Shown piece by piece: positions 29,305-37,020 of a stretch of DNA of 64,000 bases. How positions within the stretch are numbered: the stretch's first letter is position 1; each line of letters starts with the position of its first letter. Both the position numbers and the translations under genes were made by a program. The DNA comes from Olivibacter sp. SDN3. Lineage in GTDB: Bacteria; Bacteroidota; Bacteroidia; Sphingobacteriales; Sphingobacteriaceae. The notes below the pieces were generated by a model. The model saw only the letters and a list, made by a program, of their open reading frames with translations, had not been told where the DNA came from and did no database searches. Where the stretch lies: the NCBI RefSeq assembly GCF_014334135.1, contig NZ_CP060497.1, forward strand, positions 310,001 through 374,000, given 5' to 3'.

Positions 29305-31429
29305 TTTTTCGTTCACAGCGAAGGACCATAATCGAACGGCCTTCGATGCTGATAGTCTCTTGCGGATTATAAACTGTACTATCTTCGACCACAAAGGAAT
29401 GCGTATCTACCACCTTAACCCACTCTCTACCATATTTGCTCTTTGGCAGTTTGTAATCCAAGGTATCGTGATGAGCGTTAAAAATGATATAAAAATGATC
29501 ATCATAAGTTTTCTCTCCCTTTTCATTGACCTGACGTATGCCGTCACCATTTAAGTATACACCCAACGACTTAGCAAAATCATGATCCCAGTTTTCATCA
29601 GGCATCTCGATCCCCTCTGGTAAAAACCAAGCAATATCTTCTACACCTAAACCTTTTATAGACTGACCAACAAACCATTTCCTCCGGGAGAAAGTAGGGT
29701 GATTTTTTCGAAGATGTATCATTGCCTTTGTAAAGTTTAACATATCCTGGTCCGTATTTTTCCAATCAAACCAAGAAATTTCGTTATCTTGGCAGTAAGC
29801 ATTGTTATTTCCCTGTTGGGTTCTACTGATCTCATCTCCGCCTAACAGCATGGGAACGCCCTGAGAAAGCAATAGCGTTGCCATTAGATTACGCTTTTGC
29901 CGAGACCTCAATTGATTGATCTCATCATTATCGGTAGGGCCTTCTTGCCCACAATTCCAGGAGCGATTATGATTTTCCCCATCATTATTGTCCTCGTTAT
30001 TTGCTTCATTGTGTTTTTCATTATATGAAACCAGATCATTCATGGTAAAACCATCGTGAGCAGTAATAAAATTAACACTCGCAGTAGGTCTGCGATAATC
30101 GTCCATATACAGATCAGAACTTCCGGTAAAACGCTGTGCAAACTCTCCCAGCATGCTATTGTCACCCCGCCAATAGTCGCGTATACAATCGCGGTATTTG
30201 CCGTTCCATTCTACCCAACCAGCGGGAAAATTTCCTACTTGATATCCTCCCTCTCCTACGTCCCAGGGCTCGGCGATTAGTTTTACCTGAGAGATGACCG
30301 GATCTTGGTGAATGATATCAAAAAAAGCGCTCAATTTATTTACATCGTGAAATTCTCTAGCCAAAGCGGCAGCCAAATCAAACCGGAATCCATCTACATG
30401 CATATCCGTTATCCAATAACGTAAACTATCCATAATAAGCTGTAGCACGCTGGGTAAATTCGCGTTTAAGGTATTTCCAGTGCCCGTATAATCCATATAA
30501 AACCGTGGATTATCCTCTGTTAAACGGTAATAGGAAGCGTTATCGATACCTTTGAAGCTTAAGGTTGGTCCTAAGTGGTTACCCTCCCCCGTGTGGTTAT
30601 ATACGACATCCAGGATAATCTCAATTCCCGCTTTGTGCAAAGCTTTAACCATATTTTTAAATTCGGTAACCTGTTCCCCATTTACTCCAGAGGAGCTGTA
30701 ACGAACATCTGGTGCAAAAAAACCAATTGTATTGTATCCCCAATAGTTACTTAATCCATTTTCAACTAAATGTCTATCGTTTACAAATTGATGTATTGGC
30801 AGCAGCTCGATAGCGGTAATACCGAGACTTTTTAGGTAATCAATGGCTACCGGATGTCCGATAGCGGCATAAGTACCTCTAATTTCTTCCGGTATGTCCG
30901 GATGTTGATTCGTAAATCCTTTTACATGCGTCTCATATATAATGGTTTTATGATAAGGAATTCCCAACAACTGATCGCCCTCCCAATCAAACTGTGGGTC
31001 AATTACTACTGATTTCGGTATGAAAGATGAATTATCACTTTCATTAAAACTCAAATCTTCATTCTCATCACCCACTTCATAACCAAAATTAGCATCATGC
31101 CAGTCAATTACTCCTGCAATAGCTTTTGCATAAGGGTCTATAAGCAATTTATTTGCGTTGAAGCGATGGCCTTCTTCGGGCTTATACTGACCATGCACCC
31201 GGTAACCATATTTTTGTCCTGGCTTAACATCCGGCAAGTAAGTATGCCAAACTTCGTGCGTACGTTCTTCCATCACAATACGTTCTTCTTGAGCATCTGG
31301 CCGATCGGAATCAAACAAACACAGTTCTACTCCTGTAGCGTTTTTAGCAAACAAGGTAAAATTTACGCCTTTGCCATCCCAGGTAGTGCCCTGAGGATAG
31401 GGTTTACCAGGATATATTTTTCTTTTCAT
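29294..31429 (-). CDS. glgX: Glycogen debranching enzyme GlgX/TreX
   Basis: A 711-residue isoamylase-type GH13 enzyme. Features: an N-terminal CBM48 ('GTTWDGKGVNFTLFAKNATG'), 'YETHVKGFTNQHPDIPEEI', the nucleophile segment 'DGFRFDLAAALARE', the acid/base 'KLIAEPWDVGEGGYQVGNFP', and the family-specific Asn-rich region after 'AHDGFTMNDLVSYNEKHN'. It hydrolyses alpha-1,6 branches of glycogen or limit dextrins, giving linear chains for TreY. As the first gene of glgX-treZ-treY/malQ it corresponds to TreX in trehalose operons. Length is typical. Confidence 0.93.
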   Translation of the reverse strand: MKRKIYPGKPYPQGTTWDGKGVNFTLFAKNATGVELCLFDSDRPDAQEERIVMEERTHEVWHTYLPDVKPGQKYGYRVHGQYKPEEGHRFNANKLLIDPYAKAIAGVIDWHDANFGYEVGDENEDLSFNESDNSSFIPKSVVIDPQFDWEGDQLLGIPYHKTIIYETHVKGFTNQHPDIPEEIRGTYAAIGHPVAIDYLKSLGITAIELLPIHQFVNDRHLVENGLSNYWGYNTIGFFAPDVRYSSSGVNGEQVTEFKNMVKALHKAGIEIILDVVYNHTGEGNHLGPTLSFKGIDNASYYRLTEDNPRFYMDYTGTGNTLNANLPSVLQLIMDSLRYWITDMHVDGFRFDLAAALAREFHDVNKLSAFFDIIHQDPVISQVKLIAEPWDVGEGGYQVGNFPAGWVEWNGKYRDCIRDYWRGDNSMLGEFAQRFTGSSDLYMDDYRRPTASVNFITAHDGFTMNDLVSYNEKHNEANNEDNNDGENHNRSWNCGQEGPTDNDEINQLRSRQKRNLMATLLLSQGVPMLLGGDEISRTQQGNNNAYCQDNEISWFDWKNTDQDMLNFTKAMIHLRKNHPTFSRRKWFVGQSIKGLGVEDIAWFLPEGIEMPDENWDHDFAKSLGVYLNGDGIRQVNEKGEKTYDDHFYIIFNAHHDTLDYKLPKSKYGREWVKVVDTHSFVVEDSTVYNPQETISIEGRSIMVLRCERKNGK

Positions 31430-31750
31430 TTAGTAAATATTTTTTCGTCAATATTCAATTAATAGTGCTCAAGAACCAACTAGGCAGCTTTTAACCAGTG
31501 TTAGGCCTCTTGCTTCTCGCTGGCAAGGAGCCTTCGATATTCAAAATTTACTTACTACCATGCTAGAAAAAAAATTCTGCACATGGTTTATACATAAATG
31601 TAATTCATCTGCTGTTCAACTTCCTATTGCTAAATTTACTTAGTGCACTAAGAGCTACTGACTGATCTTTTCATAGGTGATTATACGTTCAATTAATAGC
31701 TTTCACTGTCTTTCTCTAACAGTCTGTTTAGGTCTTTTGTTTAGATCACG
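31430..31750. other. Upstream region of the trehalose operon, no gene seen
   Basis: About 320 bp between the glgX start and the terminator of the S10 peptidase gene. No open frame of note; it should hold the trehalose-operon promoter on the minus strand, but no convincing TAnnTTTG element at a suitable distance was recognised. Confidence 0.5.
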
Positions 31751-31798
31751 TAATAAAACGGGGATGTCTTTTAAATAAGGCATCCCCGTTTTATTACG
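31751..31798 (-). terminator. Strong terminator after S10 peptidase gene
   Basis: A perfect 17-bp inverted repeat (GTAATAAAACGGGGATG and its complement) around a 14-nt loop, with T-rich arms on both sides. It lies 24 bp beyond the peptidase stop codon and could act in both directions. Confidence 0.85.
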
Positions 31799-31821
31799 AC
31801 CATGTGTTAATGAATAACCAG

Positions 31822-33300
31822 TTAGTATTTCGCTGGTTCTCCTTTTTTTATCAAGGTGTTTTTAATAAACAGGCGTAAATCTTCATTTGCCTCTTTTAAA
31901 TCTGGCTGCCGCATATAAATCATATGTCCTGTTCTGTATCCCTTAAAACTCATTCTATCTTGAAATTTACCTCCAGGATCCATCTGCCACATATTATATT
32001 TTGCATTGAAATAGTCGCAAGCTCCATCATAATATCCAGACTGCGTCAATACATGTAAATATGGATTCTGTGCCATTGCCTGTTGCAAGTTTTCACCGGT
32101 GTGATCGTCTGAACGGTCCCAAGGATACACTGATCCAAAAACATTATATTTAACATCTGTTGCAAAATTCAACTCATTCCGCAAATAATGATTGATTGCA
32201 GGTGTAAAAGAATGCGACCAAGAAGTTAGCTCTGCATTGAAATCAGGTCTTTCGCCACCATCTTTTTTGTCGACCCCCAGATAACGCGAATCCAGTCGGC
32301 CAATGGTAAGTCCACGATCTCTGAGCAGTTCTTTCCAAAAAAACCATGTCGATATATCAAAATTCTGCTGCAGCACAACCTTTTTCTCTAAGCCAGCATA
32401 ACGCGCAACCTGTTCGGCAATTTGTTCTCTTTCAGTTTTTGACAGTGAACCGCCTTTGGTTATAGCCGGTAAAAATTCATTTAATGTAAAAGATTCTACT
32501 TCTGGCAGTAAATCATCCAAATCTTTCTGTTGAAGATCCGTACTCAGCGCTTGGTGAAACCAAGCTGCAGCTGCAAAATAAGGCAAGCGTAATGCCGCTT
32601 CCACAGGCCCTTCACGTTTCAATCCCAGATCAGTAGGTGAAACCAACACGACCCCATTTAAATACATCCATTGTGCATTCTGTAACTCCAAAGCTAACCC
32701 AGAGACACGCGTGGTTCCGTAACTTTCTCCAATCAAATACTTGGGCGATTGCCAACGATTTATCCGTGTCACGAAGGTATTTAGCCAAGCAGCTAAATAC
32801 TTTATATCCGCGTTGACTCCAAAGAATAATTTCTTATCTGTATCCTTTTCTAAAATACGTGAATAACCGGTATTGACCGGGTTAACATAGACAATATCTG
32901 CAACATCAAGAATAGAATACGGGTTATCTCTCATCTCACCGTAGGGCTGCACCGGATACCCCTCGTCATCCAAGGTCAGCATTCGTGGGCCTGTGTAACC
33001 GATTTCCATCCACAACGATGCCGAACCAGGCCCGCCATTGAATGAAATAACTAACGGTCTGCTAGCCTTATCTTGGATATCGGTGCGTTCATAATATGTA
33101 TAATTAATAGCAGCAACAGCCTCCCCCTCTTCATTCCAAGAGGGTTGCATACCGGTTTTAGCCTCATAATTCACCCGTTGACCATTGATAGTAGCGCTGT
33201 GTTTAGTACTAACCACTGTATCAATAGGGAGATACTGTTGGGCCAAACCAGATTGGAACAGCATGATGCTTGCAATAATTGTTAAGTAAAATCCTCTCAT
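31822..33300 (-). CDS. S10-family serine carboxypeptidase, secreted
   Basis: A 492-residue protein with a signal peptide ('MRGFYLTIIASIMLFQSGLA') and the carboxypeptidase Y-type alpha/beta-hydrolase fold. Seen: the oxyanion-hole region 'SFNGGPGSASLWMEIGYTGP', the nucleophile in 'YLIGESYGTTR', the Asp in 'TQSGYYDGACDYFNAKYN' and the His in 'FKGYRTGHMIYMRQ'. It would remove C-terminal residues from peptides in the periplasm. It stands alone, with a strong terminator downstream and panB 86 bp upstream on the same strand. Confidence 0.9.
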   Translation of the reverse strand: MRGFYLTIIASIMLFQSGLAQQYLPIDTVVSTKHSATINGQRVNYEAKTGMQPSWNEEGEAVAAINYTYYERTDIQDKASRPLVISFNGGPGSASLWMEIGYTGPRMLTLDDEGYPVQPYGEMRDNPYSILDVADIVYVNPVNTGYSRILEKDTDKKLFFGVNADIKYLAAWLNTFVTRINRWQSPKYLIGESYGTTRVSGLALELQNAQWMYLNGVVLVSPTDLGLKREGPVEAALRLPYFAAAAWFHQALSTDLQQKDLDDLLPEVESFTLNEFLPAITKGGSLSKTEREQIAEQVARYAGLEKKVVLQQNFDISTWFFWKELLRDRGLTIGRLDSRYLGVDKKDGGERPDFNAELTSWSHSFTPAINHYLRNELNFATDVKYNVFGSVYPWDRSDDHTGENLQQAMAQNPYLHVLTQSGYYDGACDYFNAKYNMWQMDPGGKFQDRMSFKGYRTGHMIYMRQPDLKEANEDLRLFIKNTLIKKGEPAKY

Positions 33301-33386
33301 ATTTTTTAGCTAAAAATACATAATAAAAAGACATGACATATTTTATCGCAACATTATTACAAAGAGCCTAGCGTTATTACCAGTGG

Positions 33387-34202
33387 CTAATACTGCTCTT
33401 TTTCGTTTGGAAAAGAAAAAGCTTTGACATCAGAAACATATTGTTCTACAGCCTGGCTGATAACCGCGTGAAGGTCTAGATATTGTCTAACAAATTTGGG
33501 TTTAAACCCCTTGGTCATTCCCAGTAAATCGTTGATAACAAGCACCTGACCATCAGTATCAGGTCCGGCACCTATTCCTATCGTAGGAATTCGTAAATGA
33601 TCAGTCACTTCTTTCGCTAATTTGGCCGGAATTTTCTCTAACACTACTGCAAAACAACCTAATTCATGCAATAATTGAGCATCGGTGTTCAGCTTATGAG
33701 CTTCGTGTACTCCCGTAGCCCGTAGCCCGTAGCCTCCATACGCGTTTACTGATTGCGGCATCAATCCTAAATGCCCAATTACGGGTATGCCGGCATTAAC
33801 TATACATTCGATACTATCTTTTATCTCTGCCCCCCCTTCAAGTTTAATCGCATGAGCGCCTGTCTCTTTCATTACTCTAACGGCAGCATTTAAAGCATCA
33901 TAAGGATTCCCTTGATAGGATCCAAACGGTAGATCTACCACAACCAAGGACCTTTTAACAGCCCTGGAAACGGAAGCTGCATAGTATATCATCTGATCAA
34001 GCGTTATAGGTAAAGTAGTTTCATAGCCAGCCATTACGTTGGCTGCAGAATCACCTACTAAGATAATATCAACTCCTGCCGCGTCCAGAATACTTGCCAT
34101 TGAATAATCATAGGCGGTTAACATTGATATTTTTTCGCCGGCTAATTTCATCTCTAAGATGTTATTCACCGTAATTCGTTTTACATCTTTATGTACTGAC
34201 AT
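33387..34202 (-). CDS. panB: 3-methyl-2-oxobutanoate hydroxymethyltransferase
   Basis: A 271-residue TIM-barrel enzyme that makes ketopantoate from 2-oxoisovalerate and methylene-tetrahydrofolate, the first step of pantothenate synthesis. Seen: '[20 protein letters not shown]', the Mg-binding '[20 protein letters not shown]', '[13 protein letters not shown]', '[20 protein letters not shown]' and '[20 protein letters not shown]'. Length is standard. It is divergent from the MntR-like gene over only 50 bp, and its TACCTTTG element sits so close to the ATG that the mRNA is likely leaderless. Confidence 0.96.
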   Translation of the reverse strand: MSVHKDVKRITVNNILEMKLAGEKISMLTAYDYSMASILDAAGVDIILVGDSAANVMAGYETTLPITLDQMIYYAASVSRAVKRSLVVVDLPFGSYQGNPYDALNAAVRVMKETGAHAIKLEGGAEIKDSIECIVNAGIPVIGHLGLMPQSVNAYGGYGLRATGVHEAHKLNTDAQLLHELGCFAVVLEKIPAKLAKEVTDHLRIPTIGIGAGPDTDGQVLVINDLLGMTKGFKPKFVRQYLDLHAVISQAVEQYVSDVKAFSFPNEKEQY

Positions 34203-34206
34203 CTAG

Positions 34207-34248
34207 CAAAGGTAATAATCCGGTTGAATACTTTTTTATTTACCTTTG
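34207..34248. promoter_or_regulatory. Divergent panB / mntR-like promoter pair
   Basis: TACCTTTG occurs twice, once on each strand: complement of 34207-34214 for panB and 34241-34248 for the repressor gene. Each lies only 4 bases before its start codon. Because transcription from a -7 element begins about 4-6 bases downstream, both mRNAs would have almost no 5' leader. Confidence 0.6.
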
Positions 34249-34252
34249 CTGT

Positions 34253-34909
34253 ATGTTATCTATCACAGAAGAAAATTACCTAAAGGTGTTACTCCATATT
34301 TCGGAAGAAGGCAACAAACAACAGGAAGCTGGCACAAATCAAATAGCTGCTCATTTAAATGTTAGGCCTGCGACCGCAACCGATATGTTAAAGAAACTTA
34401 AGGAAAAGGGTTTAGTTGATTATCAAAAGTATGGAAAAATATCACTCACCGACCAAGGACGTACCCACGCTATTGCTGTTGTTCGAAAACATCGACTCTG
34501 GGAAACGTTCTTATTTGACAAACTAGGGTTTAGCTGGGACGAGGTACACGAGGTTGCCGAACAACTAGAACACATTAAATCTGAAAAACTTGTTGAACGG
34601 CTGGACAAATATTTAGGCTTTCCACAATTTGATCCACATGGCGACGTGATCCCCTCGGCTGATGGGGAGCTTTTAACTAAAAGTAGAAAAACATTGGCAG
34701 AAGGAGTAATCGGTCAAAAAACGACAGTCAATGGTGTAAGAGACAACAGTCCTGATTTTTTGCAATATGCATCTAATTTAGGAATTGCTATTGGAAATAC
34801 GGTTAATATTATTAGCCGATTTGACTTTGACGGTTCGATGGAAATTATTATTGACAACAAAAAAGTGACCATATCTCAGAAAGTAGCAGAAAATATTTTC
34901 ATATTATAA
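34253..34909 (+). CDS. DtxR/MntR-family metal-dependent repressor
   Basis: A 218-residue metalloregulator. It has an N-terminal winged helix ('TEENYLKVLLHISEEGNKQQ', 'VRPATATDMLKKLKEKGLVD'), a dimerisation/metal domain ('HRLWETFLFDKLGFSWDEVH', 'EVAEQLEHIKSEKLVERLD', with the His/Glu ligands of this family, and 'FPQFDPHGDVIP') and a C-terminal FeoA/SH3-like domain (about 145-218). It would repress uptake genes when Mn(II) or Fe(II) is abundant. No transport gene is adjacent, so the targets are elsewhere. Mn versus Fe specificity cannot be settled from sequence alone. Confidence 0.92.
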   Translation: MLSITEENYLKVLLHISEEGNKQQEAGTNQIAAHLNVRPATATDMLKKLKEKGLVDYQKYGKISLTDQGRTHAIAVVRKHRLWETFLFDKLGFSWDEVHEVAEQLEHIKSEKLVERLDKYLGFPQFDPHGDVIPSADGELLTKSRKTLAEGVIGQKTTVNGVRDNSPDFLQYASNLGIAIGNTVNIISRFDFDGSMEIIIDNKKVTISQKVAENIFIL

Positions 34910-34981
34910 AACTATTTAATCTATCAGCGTGCAAACGCTTGATTGAATAAGTAAAAATTTCCTTATTTTAATATAAAAACT

Positions 34982-35431
34982 ATGTCAAACGACATCAATA
35001 TAAAAAATAAAAAGGCGTACTTTGAATATCATATTTTAGAAAAGTACGTTGCCGGGATTCAATTATTGGGAACAGAAATCAAGTCGATTAGACAGTCTAA
35101 AGCTAATATTTCTGATGCATTCTGTGCTTTTCTAAATGACGGTCTCTATATACGTAACATGCACATCGCAGAGTATTCTCATGGTTCTTTCTATAACCAT
35201 GAATCAAAGCGCGACAGAAAACTTTTATTAACAAAAAGAGAATTGAACAAGCTCAAGGTAAAGGGCGAGGAAAAAGGTTTTACTATGGTGCCGCTCAAGA
35301 TCTTTATGAGTTCCAGAGGTTTTGCAAAAGTTGAGATAGCCCTCGCACAGGGAAAAAAGGACTACGACAAGCGTGAGAGCATTAAAGAACGGGACACTAA
35401 ACGAGAACTATCAAGGGCGCTGAAATTCTAA
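34982..35431 (+). CDS. smpB: SsrA-binding protein SmpB
   Basis: A 149-residue tmRNA-binding protein required for trans-translation. Family marks: 'NKKAYFEYHILEKYVAGIQL', 'GTEIKSIRQSKANISDAFC', 'HIAEYSHGSFYNHESKRDRK', 'LLLTKRELNKL' and the basic C-terminal tail 'KKDYDKRESIKERDTKRELS' that inserts into the ribosomal mRNA channel. Length is standard. No tmRNA gene was recognised in this window. Confidence 0.97.
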   Translation: MSNDINIKNKKAYFEYHILEKYVAGIQLLGTEIKSIRQSKANISDAFCAFLNDGLYIRNMHIAEYSHGSFYNHESKRDRKLLLTKRELNKLKVKGEEKGFTMVPLKIFMSSRGFAKVEIALAQGKKDYDKRESIKERDTKRELSRALKF

Positions 35432-35462
35432 TAACAAGTTTGACGATGTGTATGGTTAGGAA

Positions 35463-36119
35463 TTACCAGGCCTGATGGCCCACTAATGGTACAAAACGAA
35501 AAGTATCAAGTTCTATTTTTTCGTAATCATTTTCTGCCAGTCTTATAAATGTAGTCATTTTCTGCTCCTTCTCGTTACCCACAGGTATAACCAAGATTCC
35601 TCCTATGATTAGTTGCTTGAGCATGATCTGAGGTGCGAAAGGCGCTCCCGCTGTGACAATTATTTTGTTATATGGTGCATGTTCTGGGAGGCCTTTCGAA
35701 CCGTCACCCAAAAAAAAATGAGGATGGTACCCCATATATGGGAGTACTTTAATGGTGCGATCATACAGCGCCTTTTGACGCTCTATGGTATAAACTTCTG
35801 CTCCCAGCTCCATCAAAATACAAGTTTGATAGCCAGAACCTGTCCCAATTTCCAATATACTATCCCCCTTCTTAATATGCAAAAGCTCCGTCTGGTAAGC
35901 TACGGTGTATGGTTGCGAGATAGTTTGCCCATCACCAATAGGAAAAGCTATATCCTTATATGCTTGGTTCCAGAACGTTTCGTCAAAGAAAAAATGGCGT
36001 GGCACTTTCCCCATCGCTTTTAACACACCTTCATCCTCAATCCCTCTTTTCTTAAGAATTTCTACCAGCTGTTTCCTGGCACCTTTTTCACGATAATTAT
36101 CTATAAATTTATAAGCCAT
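35463..36119 (-). CDS. pcm: Protein-L-isoaspartate O-methyltransferase
   Basis: A 218-residue SAM-dependent enzyme that repairs isoaspartyl damage in proteins. Seen: 'KVPRHFFFDETFWNQAYKDI', 'AFPIGDGQTISQPYTVAYQT', the SAM-binding 'ILEIGTGSGYQTCILMELGA', 'YNKIIVTAGAPFAPQIMLKQ' and 'LVIPVGNEKEQKMTTFIR'. The ATG at 36119 ('MAYKFIDNYREKGARKQLVE') matches the usual N-terminus; an upstream in-frame ATG at 36173 would add 18 atypical residues. Confidence 0.95.
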   Translation of the reverse strand: MAYKFIDNYREKGARKQLVEILKKRGIEDEGVLKAMGKVPRHFFFDETFWNQAYKDIAFPIGDGQTISQPYTVAYQTELLHIKKGDSILEIGTGSGYQTCILMELGAEVYTIERQKALYDRTIKVLPYMGYHPHFFLGDGSKGLPEHAPYNKIIVTAGAPFAPQIMLKQLIIGGILVIPVGNEKEQKMTTFIRLAENDYEKIELDTFRFVPLVGHQAW

Positions 36120-36282
36120 TATTCCTCCAAAAATAAGCTTGTTAAAGCACTTTAAGAAGTTTAAATGATTCAAAAAGTCTAATATATTAAAGACTTGAGG
36201 TTTATATTTTAAATATACCCAATTTTACTAAACGACTATTCAGTGTTTTTTTTGTTAATTTCGTGGCATTAATTCTTGCAAG

Positions 36283-37011
36283 ATGAAAAGATACTTATTA
36301 TCCATATTATTTTTACTAGCTGTTTTTATATCACGGAGCCAAGTTGTGCGCATAGATACTGCTTCTCACAATCAAATACATGTACCGAATAACCTGCAAA
36401 AACCCTATTCGTCAGAATTTATGTATTCTGTAGCGCTTAGGGCTTTTGCTTTGGAGCAATTCCCCCAAATATTCAATAATCCGGAGCGAGAGCAATTTTA
36501 CTCCTCAGCCTTTAACGGCTTGACCTTTAAATTTAACGATAATCAGATTAGCTACAGGATAACCGGTATTTATTTTAACAATGACGTATCGTCAAATAAA
36601 AACTGCTTAAACTGCGAACAGATTGGCGGGAAACTGCAAAATACAGCCTTAAAAATAGGTTTTGAAAAGAATATCACCTATACACGGATTCAACCTTATT
36701 TCGGGTTGGATATTGGATATATGAACCAAAAGTATGCTCGTGAAGAATACAATAGTTTAGCGGAACAAAGCCAACAAGAAGTTATTGACAGAAAAAATTC
36801 AGCCTTGGCTTCCCCTTTCATTGGGATAAAGTTCAATGTATTACCTTATTTGACTGTTGTGGCTGAAAGTAATTTTACCATCGCATATAGTTATCAAAAG
36901 ACCGAACGAGCCAGCTCTCCCGATACTCCGCACTCCAGGGAAAAGTGGGAGTATTTCTTTGCACCTGTAGGATCGCTTGGAATACAGTTCAATTTTGGAA
37001 CGCTTTATTAA
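36283..37011 (+). CDS. Predicted outer-membrane beta-barrel protein, unknown function
   Basis: A 242-residue protein with a signal peptide ('MKRYLLSILFLLAVFISRSQ'). Many alternating aromatic/polar strands follow, for example 'QISYRITGIYFNN', 'ITYTRIQPYFGLDIGYMNQK' and 'IGIKFNVLPYLTVVAESNF', and it ends on 'LGIQFNFGTLY', a terminal-strand pattern of outer-membrane barrels. Two Cys in 'NKNCLNCEQIGG' could bind a ligand or form a disulfide. No named family is recognised. It stands alone and ends 9 bp from the convergent priA gene. Confidence 0.72.
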   Translation: MKRYLLSILFLLAVFISRSQVVRIDTASHNQIHVPNNLQKPYSSEFMYSVALRAFALEQFPQIFNNPEREQFYSSAFNGLTFKFNDNQISYRITGIYFNNDVSSNKNCLNCEQIGGKLQNTALKIGFEKNITYTRIQPYFGLDIGYMNQKYAREEYNSLAEQSQQEVIDRKNSALASPFIGIKFNVLPYLTVVAESNFTIAYSYQKTERASSPDTPHSREKWEYFFAPVGSLGIQFNFGTLY

Positions 37012-37020
37012 ATAAAGAAT

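Noticed and set aside
33706-33734. Three tandem CCCGTAG heptamers resembling the tRNA-Glu att core
   Set aside because: They encode the conserved Gly-Tyr-Gly-Leu-Arg-Ala stretch of panB in frame with no length change, and the match to the att core is short; it looks like chance codon use.
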